Of a DNA stretch of 57,838 nt, positions 17,489-25,842 are shown one piece after another (within the stretch, counting starts at the first letter, position 1; every line of letters starts with the position of its first letter). Where the stretch lies: assembly GCA_002482505.1 (NCBI GenBank), contig DLGD01000017.1, positions 11,522-69,359 of the forward strand, read 5' to 3'. The notes below the pieces were generated by a model, which did not search any database, had not been told where the DNA came from, and saw only the letters and a program-made list of their open reading frames with translations. Origin of the DNA: Christensenella sp. UBA7703. GTDB lineage: Bacteria > Bacillota > Clostridia > Christensenellales > CAG-138. The position numbers were made by a program, and so were the translations under genes.

Positions 17489-18316
17489 ATGGATCGATTC
17501 GCGGTCGAAAATTTGTTCGGTATTCAAGGGCTCAACATCGCCTGGTATGGCGTGATCATCGCCAGCGGGCTGATGCTTGGTATCTTTCTTGCTACACTTC
17601 GCGCACGCAGGCGCGGCTGGTCCTCCGATTTGGTGCTGGATTTTATCCTGCTTGCGGTTCCGCTGGCGATCATCGGCGCGCGCGCCTATTACGTCGCCTT
17701 TGAGTGGGACTATTTCGCGGCGAATCCGGCGCGGATCATCGCGATCAACACCGGCGGGCTTGCGATCTATGGCGCGGTCATCGGCGGCTTCCTTGCGGCG
17801 TTCATCTTCTCAAGAGCGGCGAAGTTCCCGTTTCTCAAGCTCATTGATCTCGTGATTCCGAGCTTGATTCTCGGGCAGGCGATTGGCCGCTGGGGGAACT
17901 TCATCAATCAGGAAGCGTATGGCGCGCTCATCACAAACCCGAACCTGCAATTCTTCCCGCTGGCGGTCTATATTCAGTCGCTTGGCGAGTGGCATCAGGC
18001 AACGTTCTTTTATGAGAGCTTCTGCAACTCGATTTTGTTTGTGATTGTCCTGCTGCTTGGCAGAAAGGGTGTGAAGGACGGCACGCTGCTTGCGACCTAT
18101 TTTGTCGGTTATGGCATCGCGCGGACGGTGATCGAAGGTCTTCGCACAGACAGTCTCTATCTGTTTGGCACAATCCGCGTGTCGCAGGTGCTCTCCGCGG
18201 CTCTGGTGGTCGTCGGCATCGTCATGCTGATTCTGATCAAGAAGGACGTGCTCAAGACAAAGCCATACGAGGGGAAATACTGTGTGATTCCACCGGAGGA
18301 AATCGACGCCGAATAA
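17489..18316 (+). CDS. lgt: Prolipoprotein diacylglyceryl transferase
   Basis: The 275-residue polytopic membrane protein has the Lgt signature GRWGNFINQEAYG near residues 135-147, the early IAWYGVIIASG segment, the GARAYYV motif, and a C-terminal GYGIARTVIEGLRTDS with the conserved Arg and Glu. It transfers diacylglycerol from phosphatidylglycerol to the lipobox Cys of prolipoproteins, such as the phosphoesterase and ZnuA proteins of this window. The ATG at 17489 aligns with the family start; the frame is open to 17402 without a ribosome site. It is divergent from the feo genes and ends at a strong terminator. Confidence 0.95.
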   Translation: MDRFAVENLFGIQGLNIAWYGVIIASGLMLGIFLATLRARRRGWSSDLVLDFILLAVPLAIIGARAYYVAFEWDYFAANPARIIAINTGGLAIYGAVIGGFLAAFIFSRAAKFPFLKLIDLVIPSLILGQAIGRWGNFINQEAYGALITNPNLQFFPLAVYIQSLGEWHQATFFYESFCNSILFVIVLLLGRKGVKDGTLLATYFVGYGIARTVIEGLRTDSLYLFGTIRVSQVLSAALVVVGIVMLILIKKDVLKTKPYEGKYCVIPPEEIDAE

Positions 18317-18322
18317 TAACTC

Positions 18323-18358
18323 AAAAAACAGAGAGCGGTTTCCCGCTCTCTGTTTTTT
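18323..18358. terminator. Strong bidirectional terminator between lgt and NUDIX gene
   Basis: AAAAAACAGAGAGCGG, loop TTTC, CCGCTCTCTGTTTTTT gives a T run on both strands and serves both convergent genes. Confidence 0.9.
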
Positions 18359-18381
18359 TGTTTCTAAATTCGTGCGAGCCT

Positions 18382-18936
18382 TTATTTCCCGTGCAGATAA
18401 TACCAGGTTTTCAGGATCGCCGTCTGCGTTTTGCCGTCCGGCACCTCGCCGCGCATGACCGCCTCCACCATCTCCCGCAGCGGGCGCTGCTCCACATGCA
18501 AAAACTCGTCGTCGTCGGGGTTTGCTGCGCAAAACGTCAACCCGCGCGCCAGATAGAGATGGATCTTCTCATCCAGAATCGCAACGGACGGATAAAACAC
18601 GCCAAGCGGCACCAGCTCCGCCGCCTCGCAGCCCGTTTCCTCCGTCAATTCCCGTTTTGCGCAGACTAACGGCTCTTCTCCGGGATCGAGCTTTCCAGCG
18701 GGGATTTCGAGCATGACCTGCGCAAAAGGATAGCGATACTGCCGAACGAGGATCACATTTTCGTCCTCTGTCAGCGGCACAACAGCAGCCGCGCCGGGAT
18801 GACGCATCAGCTCCCGCGTGGCGGTTTTCCCGTTTGGCAGGCGCACGGTATCGCGAAACAGATGCACAACCTTGCCGCGAAAGATCTCCTCCGAAGAGAC
18901 GGGTGTTTCGATTAATTCTGAATCTGAAGATTTCAT
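18382..18936 (-). CDS. NUDIX hydrolase (ADP-ribose pyrophosphatase-like)
   Basis: The 184-residue protein holds a complete NUDIX box: GKLDPGE at about 90, then RELTEETG with the metal-binding Glu pair. The flanking VVPLTEDENVILVRQYRYPFAQVMLEIPAG is typical of ADP-ribose pyrophosphatases (NudF/YqkG type), so ADP-ribose is the likely substrate. The ATG at 18936 has AGAGGG four bases upstream. That ribosome site and the first codons form part of the first copy of a 53-bp tandem repeat that runs upstream. Confidence 0.9.
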   Translation of the reverse strand: MKSSDSELIETPVSSEEIFRGKVVHLFRDTVRLPNGKTATRELMRHPGAAAVVPLTEDENVILVRQYRYPFAQVMLEIPAGKLDPGEEPLVCAKRELTEETGCEAAELVPLGVFYPSVAILDEKIHLYLARGLTFCAANPDDDEFLHVEQRPLREMVEAVMRGEVPDGKTQTAILKTWYYLHGK

Positions 18937-19085
18937 ATACCCTCTTTAATGTTCTTATTTTCTTGCATACTTGCTTTCTAATACTTTAGATACACTCTGT
19001 ACAAGTTTACTTTATTTGCGTATTTGCCTTCTAAGATTTCATGTACCCTCTTATATGTTTTCATTTTCTTGCGTTTTTGTTTTTT
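18927..19085. repeat. Three degenerate 53-bp tandem repeats at the 5' end of the NUDIX gene
   Basis: Copies lie at 18927-18979, 18980-19032 and 19033-19085. By eye copy 1 matches copy 3 at about 43 of 53 positions and copy 2 at about 35. On the minus strand copy 1 holds the real ribosome site and start (GAGGGTATATGAAATCTTC); copy 3 holds an imitation (GAGGGTACATGAAATCTTAG) that stops after three codons. The remainder, 19086-19234, is AT-rich and holds no gene. Confidence 0.75.
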
Positions 19086-19234
19086 GTGATTGTACCATAT
19101 GCATTACAAAATGGACACTTTTGCTTTTCGTTTCGTTACCTGCCTGTTGCGCAAGCAAGCGCAATCTTTTATAATGATAATAGTTTCGATTATTCGCCAA
19201 ATACAATTCAATCGCGTGAAGAGGGCCTCCCCAT

Positions 19235-20491
19235 ATGCGCATCGGTTATGCCTGCCTCGCTGTCGCACTCGATGGCGCGCAACTGAAAACCTGCACCCTC
19301 AAAACAGCCACGCCGGAGCGGTTACTTTCCCTTGCAGGAGAGAATTTTGCCGCGCTTGAACGTATGATCGACTACAATATCGCAAACCATATCCCGCTTT
19401 ACCGGATCAGTTCAGACATTGTCCCCTTTGGTTCCAGCCGCGCTTCCGCGCTTCCATGGGATAGTCTGCATTCCGGCTCCCTCTCCTCCATTGCAACCAA
19501 GATCAAACAAAGCAATATGCGCGTCTCCATGCACCCCGGGCAATATACCGTACTCAACTCGCCGGACGCCAGTGTTGTGCAGCGCGCAATCGACGACCTA
19601 TCCTATCACGCTACATTTCTCGACCTGCTCTCTTTGGATGCCACACATAAAATCATCCTCCACGTTGGCGGAAAATATGGTGATTCTACTACGGCGCGTA
19701 AGCGTTTCGAAAGCGTCTATCGCGATCTTCCCGCCTCGATCACCAAACGATTGATACTCGAAAACGATGGCACCGTCTTCAACATCGCCGAGGTGCTGGA
19801 GCTTTGCCATACCATCGGCGCGCCCGCAATCTACGACAACCTGCACAACGCGATCAACCCTGCCGATGCAGCAAAGAGTGATGCATACTGGATCGCCCTC
19901 TGCCGCGCAACCTGGCGTGATACGGACGGCGCGCAGAAGACACACTATTCCCAGCAGCACCCGGTGAAAACACGCGGTGCGCATTCCGACAGCATCGCAA
20001 TCGAGCCGTTTTTGGACTATTGTCACAGTCTTCCGGGTGAGTTGCCGGATATGATGTTGGAAGTCAAGGACAAGAACCGCTCGGCTGTCAAATGCGTGCT
20101 CTGCACGATGGAGAAACCCAACCAGCACCTGCTCGAAACCGAGTGGGGGCGCTATAAATACAGCGTTTTGGAGCGCTCGCCAGCCGACTATCAGGCGCTG
20201 CGCGCGCTGCTCAAGGACAAAGCCGGCAACCACGCGCTTGTGTTTTATCAAACTGTAGAGCGCGCCCTCGCACAGCCGGAGGACAAAGGCCGCGCGCTCA
20301 ACGCGCTGGAGCACGTTTGGGGATATTTTTCTGATTGCGCAACACCAGCCGAGGCACGAAAGTATCAGACTCTGCGGGACGGCTATCTGCGCGGAGAATA
20401 CCCGCTGGAGAAGGTCAAGCGCCTGCTCTACCGACTCTCGCTGAACTACAAGCAGGATTATCTTCTCGGTTCTTATTACTTCACGGTTTGA
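19235..20491 (+). CDS. uvsE: UV damage endonuclease UvsE fused to a C-terminal DUF1722-like domain
   Basis: Residues 1 to about 298 are a UvdE TIM barrel: MRIGYACLA, MHPGQY (His100), HVGGKYGD (His143), LEND (Glu176), DNLHN (His203) and a later GAHSD and LEVKDK, giving the metal ligands. It nicks DNA 5' to UV photoproducts. Residues about 303-415 go beyond the usual length near 300 and resemble DUF1722 (YbgA): KYSVLERSPADYQALRALL, NALEHVWGYF, LRGEYPLEKVKRLLYRL and a final DYLLGSYYF. In E. coli ybgA neighbours the photolyase gene. The gene stands alone, with no strong promoter that I can assign. Confidence 0.9.
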   Translation: MRIGYACLAVALDGAQLKTCTLKTATPERLLSLAGENFAALERMIDYNIANHIPLYRISSDIVPFGSSRASALPWDSLHSGSLSSIATKIKQSNMRVSMHPGQYTVLNSPDASVVQRAIDDLSYHATFLDLLSLDATHKIILHVGGKYGDSTTARKRFESVYRDLPASITKRLILENDGTVFNIAEVLELCHTIGAPAIYDNLHNAINPADAAKSDAYWIALCRATWRDTDGAQKTHYSQQHPVKTRGAHSDSIAIEPFLDYCHSLPGELPDMMLEVKDKNRSAVKCVLCTMEKPNQHLLETEWGRYKYSVLERSPADYQALRALLKDKAGNHALVFYQTVERALAQPEDKGRALNALEHVWGYFSDCATPAEARKYQTLRDGYLRGEYPLEKVKRLLYRLSLNYKQDYLLGSYYFTV

Positions 20492-20723
20492 TATTTCGCG
20501 ACATCCCGCATCGATTCTTGTTCATCCGGGCGTATTCCAAGATCCTCAAAATCACGTTTCCCCGGCGGGATTCGCTGGCAAATATACGGGTACTTGCGTT
20601 CTGCCTTGACGCTTTTATCACGGTAATTGTGCGCTTGCCTTCCAAAAAGCGCAGACGGCTCGTAAATAAACACTGCATTTTCCAGGCAACCATCTTGAAA
20701 AAATAATATATTTGGCAGGTACT

Positions 20724-22583
20724 ATGTTCCAACAAGAGAATCGTTATGACACTGTCATCATCGGCGGCGGGCTTTCCGGCTTAACAGCTGCGAGCCTGCT
20801 CGCCAAAAGAGGGCTCCGTGTTGCCGTCGTGGACAAGAGCGACCAGCCCGGCGGCTCCTGCGGCATCTTCCGGCGCGGGGAAACCACCTTTGACCAAGGC
20901 TCTGCGATGCTCTACGGCTTTGGCGAGCATGGCTTTAACGCGCACCGGTTCGTAATGAACTGCCTGGAAGAACCCATCGACGTGCTGAAGCACGAGCTGC
21001 TGTATGTGGTGAATTACGAAGGGCAGCGCGTGCGCTTTTATGCGGATGTGGAACGCTTTTCCGAAGAGCTTGCCCGTGTGTTCCCCACGCAGGAAAAGCA
21101 GATCAAGCGCTTTTATCGCGACATGACGAAGCTCTACCGGCATATCATGGTCGAACACCCTAGCTACACCACAGCGGACGAAACCGACCCGAAGGACGGC
21201 CTTCGTGGCATCCTCCGGCATCCGGTTTCCTACGTTCGCTTCTTAAGCTACCTCAACAAGAGCGCAAAGTCACTGCTACAGCAGTATTTTACCGATCCCG
21301 CGATCTTTAACTTCTTTGATAAGCTCACCTCAACCTATTGCTATGCGACGGTGGAGGAAGCGCCCGCCGTGCTTGCCGCCGTGATGTTTGTGGACAATCA
21401 CACAGGCGGCAGCTGGTATCCCGCGGGGTCCACGCTGTTCTTGCCCGGAAAATTGGAGAAATCAATCGAGGAACACGGCGGAGACATGGTTCTCGGCAGA
21501 GAAGCCGTTTCGATTCTGTTTGACGGTCAAAAGCCCTCCGGCGTGCTACTGGACGACGGAAAACGCCTCATGGCGGACGACATCGTCTATTCCGGCACGG
21601 TCTGGAACCTGTATGGCAAGCTGCTGGGTGAAACGCACACCACAGCGAAGAGACGCGCCTGGGCAAAGAGTCTCGTGCCGACGTATCCAAGCGTCGTGCT
21701 CTACGCGGAGGTGGATCGCGTGGTCATTCCCGCAGACACTGCTTCTGTGGAGATGCTGGTCGGCAATCCGGAACGGATTGACGAGAGTGAGGTCACCGCG
21801 TATATTCTCAGCATCGACGACCGCTCCCTCTGTGCCGAGGATGCGCACGCGGTGATGGCGATTGGGCCAACGTTTCAAGATTGGGCACCTGCCGACGATG
21901 AAACCTATCGCCGTCTGAAGGAAGCGGAGCGCCAGCGGCTGATCTCCGTGCTGGAGCGAAGATTCCCCAGTTTCTCCGCCGCTGTGCGATATTCCGAGGT
22001 ATCCACCCCGCGCACGATTGAGCGCTACACGATGAAAAACGGCGGCACTGTCGCGGGGCCAAAACAGATGCTGGGGCAGCATATGTTCCGGCGGCTGCAT
22101 ACGAAAAGCGAATGGAACAACCTCTTCTACTGCGGCGAATCCACCGTGATGGGCACCGGCACGCCGACCGTGACCACCAGCGGGCTCTCCGCTGCCAATG
22201 CGATCCTCAAAAAACGCGGGCTGAAGCCGTTTGTGTATGACAAAAATCAGAAGAACTATGTGCGCCAGCTCCCGGTTCCCTTTACGGCGGATCAGCTCTA
22301 TCAAGACGCGCCGGAACCCGACAAGAGCGTGATGAAAGCCGCCATGCGCTGCCGGTTTTGCGAACATCCTTCCTGCTGCGGTAACGATGGCGCAGATATT
22401 CCCGGCATCCTGCGGCGCGTCGCGGTCGGCAACTTCGCGGGAGCAAAAAAGTGCTTTGCCGCGCACCCGGTGGATGAAAAAACGTTGCTGGACTATGAAT
22501 CCTGCTGTATTCGCCTCGCTGAAGGTGACGAGGAGGTTGCCATTTCGCGTGTGATCCGCGCACTCACGGAGGAACTTGTATGA
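20724..22583 (+). CDS. CrtN/CrtP-like FAD oxidoreductase with Cys-rich C-terminal extension
   Basis: The 619-residue protein begins with an FAD-binding Rossmann motif (DTVIIGGGLSGLTAASLLA, ending with the acid in VAVVDKS) and has the phytoene-desaturase-type C-terminal FAD site FYCGESTVMGTGTPTVTTSG. From about residue 543 there is an added domain starting CRFCEHPSCC and running through ADIPGILRRVAVGNFAGA. This resembles the helical Fe-S domain of glutamate synthase small subunit/DPYD proteins but keeps fewer Cys. I start at ATG 20724; TTG at 20712 is possible. The ribosome site is weak. It leads a four-gene set; the next gene overlaps by four bases. Substrate is probably a polyene or isoprenoid lipid (inference). 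Confidence 0.8.
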   Translation: MFQQENRYDTVIIGGGLSGLTAASLLAKRGLRVAVVDKSDQPGGSCGIFRRGETTFDQGSAMLYGFGEHGFNAHRFVMNCLEEPIDVLKHELLYVVNYEGQRVRFYADVERFSEELARVFPTQEKQIKRFYRDMTKLYRHIMVEHPSYTTADETDPKDGLRGILRHPVSYVRFLSYLNKSAKSLLQQYFTDPAIFNFFDKLTSTYCYATVEEAPAVLAAVMFVDNHTGGSWYPAGSTLFLPGKLEKSIEEHGGDMVLGREAVSILFDGQKPSGVLLDDGKRLMADDIVYSGTVWNLYGKLLGETHTTAKRRAWAKSLVPTYPSVVLYAEVDRVVIPADTASVEMLVGNPERIDESEVTAYILSIDDRSLCAEDAHAVMAIGPTFQDWAPADDETYRRLKEAERQRLISVLERRFPSFSAAVRYSEVSTPRTIERYTMKNGGTVAGPKQMLGQHMFRRLHTKSEWNNLFYCGESTVMGTGTPTVTTSGLSAANAILKKRGLKPFVYDKNQKNYVRQLPVPFTADQLYQDAPEPDKSVMKAAMRCRFCEHPSCCGNDGADIPGILRRVAVGNFAGAKKCFAAHPVDEKTLLDYESCCIRLAEGDEEVAISRVIRALTEELV

Positions 22584-24169
22584 ACAGAACGGTTGACGTT
22601 CTCGTCGTCGGTGCGGGTGCCGCCGGGCTCACCGCCGCCGCTTATTGTGCGAAAGCCGGGCTCAACACGCTTGTTTGCGAGCGTGCGGAGAAGACCGGTG
22701 GGTTGGTTGGCACGTTTACGCACGAGGGGTTTGCGTTTGACGCGGGCATCCGTGCGTTTGAAGACTCCGGTGTGATTACACCCATGCTCCGCTCGCTGGG
22801 CATTTCGCTGGATTTTGTGAAAAATCCTGTTTCGGTGGGCATTGCGGATCGCAAGGTGCGCCTCGTCGGCGAAGAAAGCCTCACCCCGTATGCCGAGCTC
22901 TATAAATCGTTCTTCCCGCAGGAGAGCAAAGCCATCGACGCCATCATGCTGGAGATCGTCAAGGTCACGCGGTATATGGACGTGCTCTACGGCATCGAGA
23001 ATCCGCTCTTTCTGGATAGCGAACTCAAAGATCCCCGGTATCTGACCGGGACGCTTCTCCCCTGGCTGCTCAAATACTCCGTCAACATCAAAAAAGCGAG
23101 CAGGCTTAGCCAGCCCGTGCAGCAATACCTCCGTCAATTTACGAAAAGCGACGCTCTGATCGACATGATTTGCCAGCACTTCTTTGCCGAAACGCCGACG
23201 TTTTTTGCGCTGAGCTATTTTGGTCTGTATCTCGACTATCGCTACCCCGTCGGCGGCACAGGCGCGCTTCCAAGCGCGCTCTCCAAGGTGATCCGCGCAA
23301 ACGGCGGCGAGATTGCGACGAAAAGCGAGGTTGCTTCTGTTGATACGTCTGCGCACACAGCTGTACTTGCGGACGGGAGCATGCTTCGCTATCGCCAGCT
23401 CGTCTGGGCAGGTGATCAGACCGCGTTCTATCGCGCGCTCGGTGAGCCTCTGCCAAAGCCCATTGCCGCAAAAAAAACCCTCGCGCTGCGCAGCCACGGC
23501 ATGGATTCCATCCTCACGCTGTTCCTCGGCACGTCTGTTTCGCCGGAGGAAGCACAGAAAGCATGCGGCACACACGCATTCTATACGCCAAGCATAGCGG
23601 GGCTATCGTCTCTGCCGGGCTGGCGTGCAGTTGCATATCAAGGCATCGACGCGCTGAAACGCTGGGTTGAAGCATATCTGGAAACGACGACCTATGAAAT
23701 CTCCGTCCCCGCGCTGCGCGATTCTTCCCTTGCGCCGGCCGGAAAAACAGGATTGATCATCAGCACATTATTTGACTATGACCTGACAAAGCACTTTTCC
23801 GACGCGGGAGCGTATCAGTCACTCAAAGATTTGACGCAGGAAACGATCCTTCGTGTGCTCGGCGGGACCATCCTGCCACGCCTTGGTGAGCAAACTGAGT
23901 TTGCGCTGTGTTCCACACCCTTGACCATCGAGCGTGAAACGGGCGCGCTCCACGGCGCAATCACAGGTTGGGCGCACACAAACCGCCCGATGCCCGCCGT
24001 ACACGAGTTCGGCAGCATCCAAAGAGCGACCCGGACGGGCATACCCGACGTGCTGCAATGCGGCATGTGGACGTTTAGCCCGGCGGGACTTCCGGTTTCG
24101 ATCATCACGGGCAAGCTGGCCGCAGACCAGACAATCAAGCGATTGCGCAAACGGAAAGGGCACGCATGA
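22580..24169 (+). CDS. Phytoene desaturase-like FAD oxidoreductase
   Basis: This 529-residue protein has an N-terminal FAD site (DVLVVGAGAAGLTAAAYCAKAG with the acid in VCERAEKTGGLVG), the family substrate region around AYLETTTYEISVPALRDSSLAP, and a C-terminal second FAD contact LQCGMWTFSPAGLPVSIITG. It belongs with CrtN/CrtP/carotenoid isomerase-like enzymes. The ATG overlaps the preceding stop (ATGA), and the next gene overlaps in the same way, so it is the second gene of a coupled operon. Two paralogous oxidoreductases side by side match the CrtN plus CrtP pair of staphyloxanthin synthesis, though substrate identity is not shown. Confidence 0.82.
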   Translation: MNRTVDVLVVGAGAAGLTAAAYCAKAGLNTLVCERAEKTGGLVGTFTHEGFAFDAGIRAFEDSGVITPMLRSLGISLDFVKNPVSVGIADRKVRLVGEESLTPYAELYKSFFPQESKAIDAIMLEIVKVTRYMDVLYGIENPLFLDSELKDPRYLTGTLLPWLLKYSVNIKKASRLSQPVQQYLRQFTKSDALIDMICQHFFAETPTFFALSYFGLYLDYRYPVGGTGALPSALSKVIRANGGEIATKSEVASVDTSAHTAVLADGSMLRYRQLVWAGDQTAFYRALGEPLPKPIAAKKTLALRSHGMDSILTLFLGTSVSPEEAQKACGTHAFYTPSIAGLSSLPGWRAVAYQGIDALKRWVEAYLETTTYEISVPALRDSSLAPAGKTGLIISTLFDYDLTKHFSDAGAYQSLKDLTQETILRVLGGTILPRLGEQTEFALCSTPLTIERETGALHGAITGWAHTNRPMPAVHEFGSIQRATRTGIPDVLQCGMWTFSPAGLPVSIITGKLAADQTIKRLRKRKGHA

Positions 24170-25260
24170 TTCGATTTTGGGTGGACCTGATCATTCTGCT
24201 GCTTGGCTACGGTGCTGCGGCGCTGCTCTTTTTTCGTATTCCGTTTTTGCCGCGCAAAGAAGCTGAGCAAGCGATGCGCCTTTCCGTTATCATCCCCGCG
24301 CGAAACGAAGAACAAACGCTGCCGTTGCTGCTGGACGACCTGCTGCATCAGCAGTTTATCCCGCATGAGATCATCGTCGTCAACGACGAAAGCACGGACG
24401 AGACGGAAGCCGTCGCGCACACATACGACGTGCGCGTGCTGTGCACGGGCAGCAAACCCGCAGGATGGGTCGGTAAAAGCTGGGCCTGTCAGACAGGGGC
24501 GGAGGCGGCAACGGGCGACTCATTCGTGTTTCTGGATGCGGACGTGCGTCTTTCGCCAGATGGCTTAGGCCGGATTGCCGCGGTGCACGCGGCGCACGGG
24601 GTCGTCTCCGTTCAACCCTATCATGCGACCCAGCGCTGGTTTGAGCAATGCGCGCTGATCTTCAATCTTGTGCAAATCGGTGCAAACGGTTCCGCTTTGC
24701 CGCGCCCGGTCAACCTCGGTCTCTTTGGGCCGGTGATCGCGCTCTCAAGGGCGGATTACTTCGCAATCGGCGGGCATGCGGGTGTGAAAGCCGCCGTGGT
24801 GGAGGATATGGCACTTGCGGAGAGCCTGCGCCGCGCACATATCCCGTTTCGAGTTTTTATGGGTGATGCGGGTGTGCGTTTCCGCATGTATCCGGATGGG
24901 TTCGTCCCACTCTGGCAAGGGTTTACCAAAAACCTCGCAACAGGAGCCGCAAAAACGCCAATCGGGCTGTTTCTGCTTGTGACGCTGTTCATCGCGTCGA
25001 TCACCTCCGCGCAACTCAACCTGATCGAAACGCTGCTCATCGGCAGCCCGCGCGTGCTTTTGTATGCGGTGCTCTATGCGGTTTGGATCGTTGCGCTGTT
25101 CTTCCTTACGCGACGCATCGGCAAGTTCCGCCCGCTCGCCGTGCTGCTCTATCCCCTGCCGTTGTTCGTGTTTTTCGCGGTGTTTGTCAACTCTGTTGCC
25201 ATTCGCCTCCTGCGCAGAAAAGTGCTTTGGAAAGGACGGGCCATCGAGCTCGAACGCTGA
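24166..25260 (+). CDS. Family 2 glycosyltransferase, CrtQ-like
   Basis: The 364-residue protein has an N-terminal membrane helix (about 5-26), a GT2 catalytic domain with LSVIIPARNEEQTLPLLL, VVNDESTDET, FLDADVRLS (DxD), and a QxxRW-like region at VRFRMYPDGFVPLWQGFTKN, then three C-terminal membrane helices. The layout matches CrtQ (4,4'-diaponeurosporenoate glycosyltransferase), which adds glucose to a carotenoid acid at the membrane. The coupling to two desaturase-like genes and a CrtO-like gene supports the comparison. It overlaps its upstream neighbour by four bases. Confidence 0.85.
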   Translation: MIRFWVDLIILLLGYGAAALLFFRIPFLPRKEAEQAMRLSVIIPARNEEQTLPLLLDDLLHQQFIPHEIIVVNDESTDETEAVAHTYDVRVLCTGSKPAGWVGKSWACQTGAEAATGDSFVFLDADVRLSPDGLGRIAAVHAAHGVVSVQPYHATQRWFEQCALIFNLVQIGANGSALPRPVNLGLFGPVIALSRADYFAIGGHAGVKAAVVEDMALAESLRRAHIPFRVFMGDAGVRFRMYPDGFVPLWQGFTKNLATGAAKTPIGLFLLVTLFIASITSAQLNLIETLLIGSPRVLLYAVLYAVWIVALFFLTRRIGKFRPLAVLLYPLPLFVFFAVFVNSVAIRLLRRKVLWKGRAIELER

Positions 25261-25263
25261 TTC

Positions 25264-25764
25264 ATGCAGATTTTTTTCTTGAGTATGCCTGTGACGATCC
25301 TTCTGATTTTCGCCATCTGGGGTATCGTCCCGCTCCTGCTGGCTTACCTTTGCCTGAAATTACCCGATCGTTTCTTTGAGCCAATCCGTTTCCCTTGGCG
25401 CATACATGGTTTTGAGCGTGGCGGGCGCATCTATGAGCGCGTGTTTCACATCCGCAGTTGGAAGCATCTTTTGCCCGATGGCGGCGGTGTTTGGAAAAAA
25501 CACAGCTACAAAAAAAAGAACCTCACGGATTATTCAGAGGCAAACCTGCACCGCTTTCTCATCGAAACCTCGCGCGGGGAACTCGTACACTGGCTTGGCA
25601 TTCTGCCCTTTTGGGTGTTTGGGCTGTTTGCTCCGCCGGAGGTCATCTGGATTATGCTTTTGTACACGCTGATCGTCAACGTTCCCTGCATCATCGCCCA
25701 GCGATACAACCGCCCGCGTGTCTACGCGCTCTATCAGCGATTGTACCCCAGCGAAACGAAATAA
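25264..25764 (+). CDS. CrtO-like glycosyl-carotenoid acyltransferase
   Basis: This 166-residue protein has an N-terminal membrane helix (about 7-30), a core with ERGGRIYERVFHIRSWKHLLPDGG, and further C-terminal hydrophobic segments around HWLGILPFWVFGLF and VIWIMLLYTLIVNVPCIIAQRYNRPR. These features match the CrtO family that acylates the sugar of glycosyl-diaponeurosporenoate. It starts three bases after the glycosyltransferase stop and is the last gene of the set. The name reflects resemblance only: no carotenoid synthase is in the window, so the natural acceptor may be another glycolipid. Confidence 0.82.
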   Translation: MQIFFLSMPVTILLIFAIWGIVPLLLAYLCLKLPDRFFEPIRFPWRIHGFERGGRIYERVFHIRSWKHLLPDGGGVWKKHSYKKKNLTDYSEANLHRFLIETSRGELVHWLGILPFWVFGLFAPPEVIWIMLLYTLIVNVPCIIAQRYNRPRVYALYQRLYPSETK

Positions 25765-25773
25765 CAGCAGTGT

Positions 25774-25807
25774 AAAAAGCCCGCCGATTACTTTCGGCGG
25801 GCTTTTT
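25774..25807. terminator. Bidirectional terminator
   Basis: AAAAAGCCCGCCGA, six-base loop, TCGGCGGGCTTTTT. It ends the four-gene set and the convergent HD-GYP gene. Confidence 0.9.
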
Positions 25808-25842
25808 GTGGCTCTCGTTCTATGCGCGTCCGGTTCCATCCA

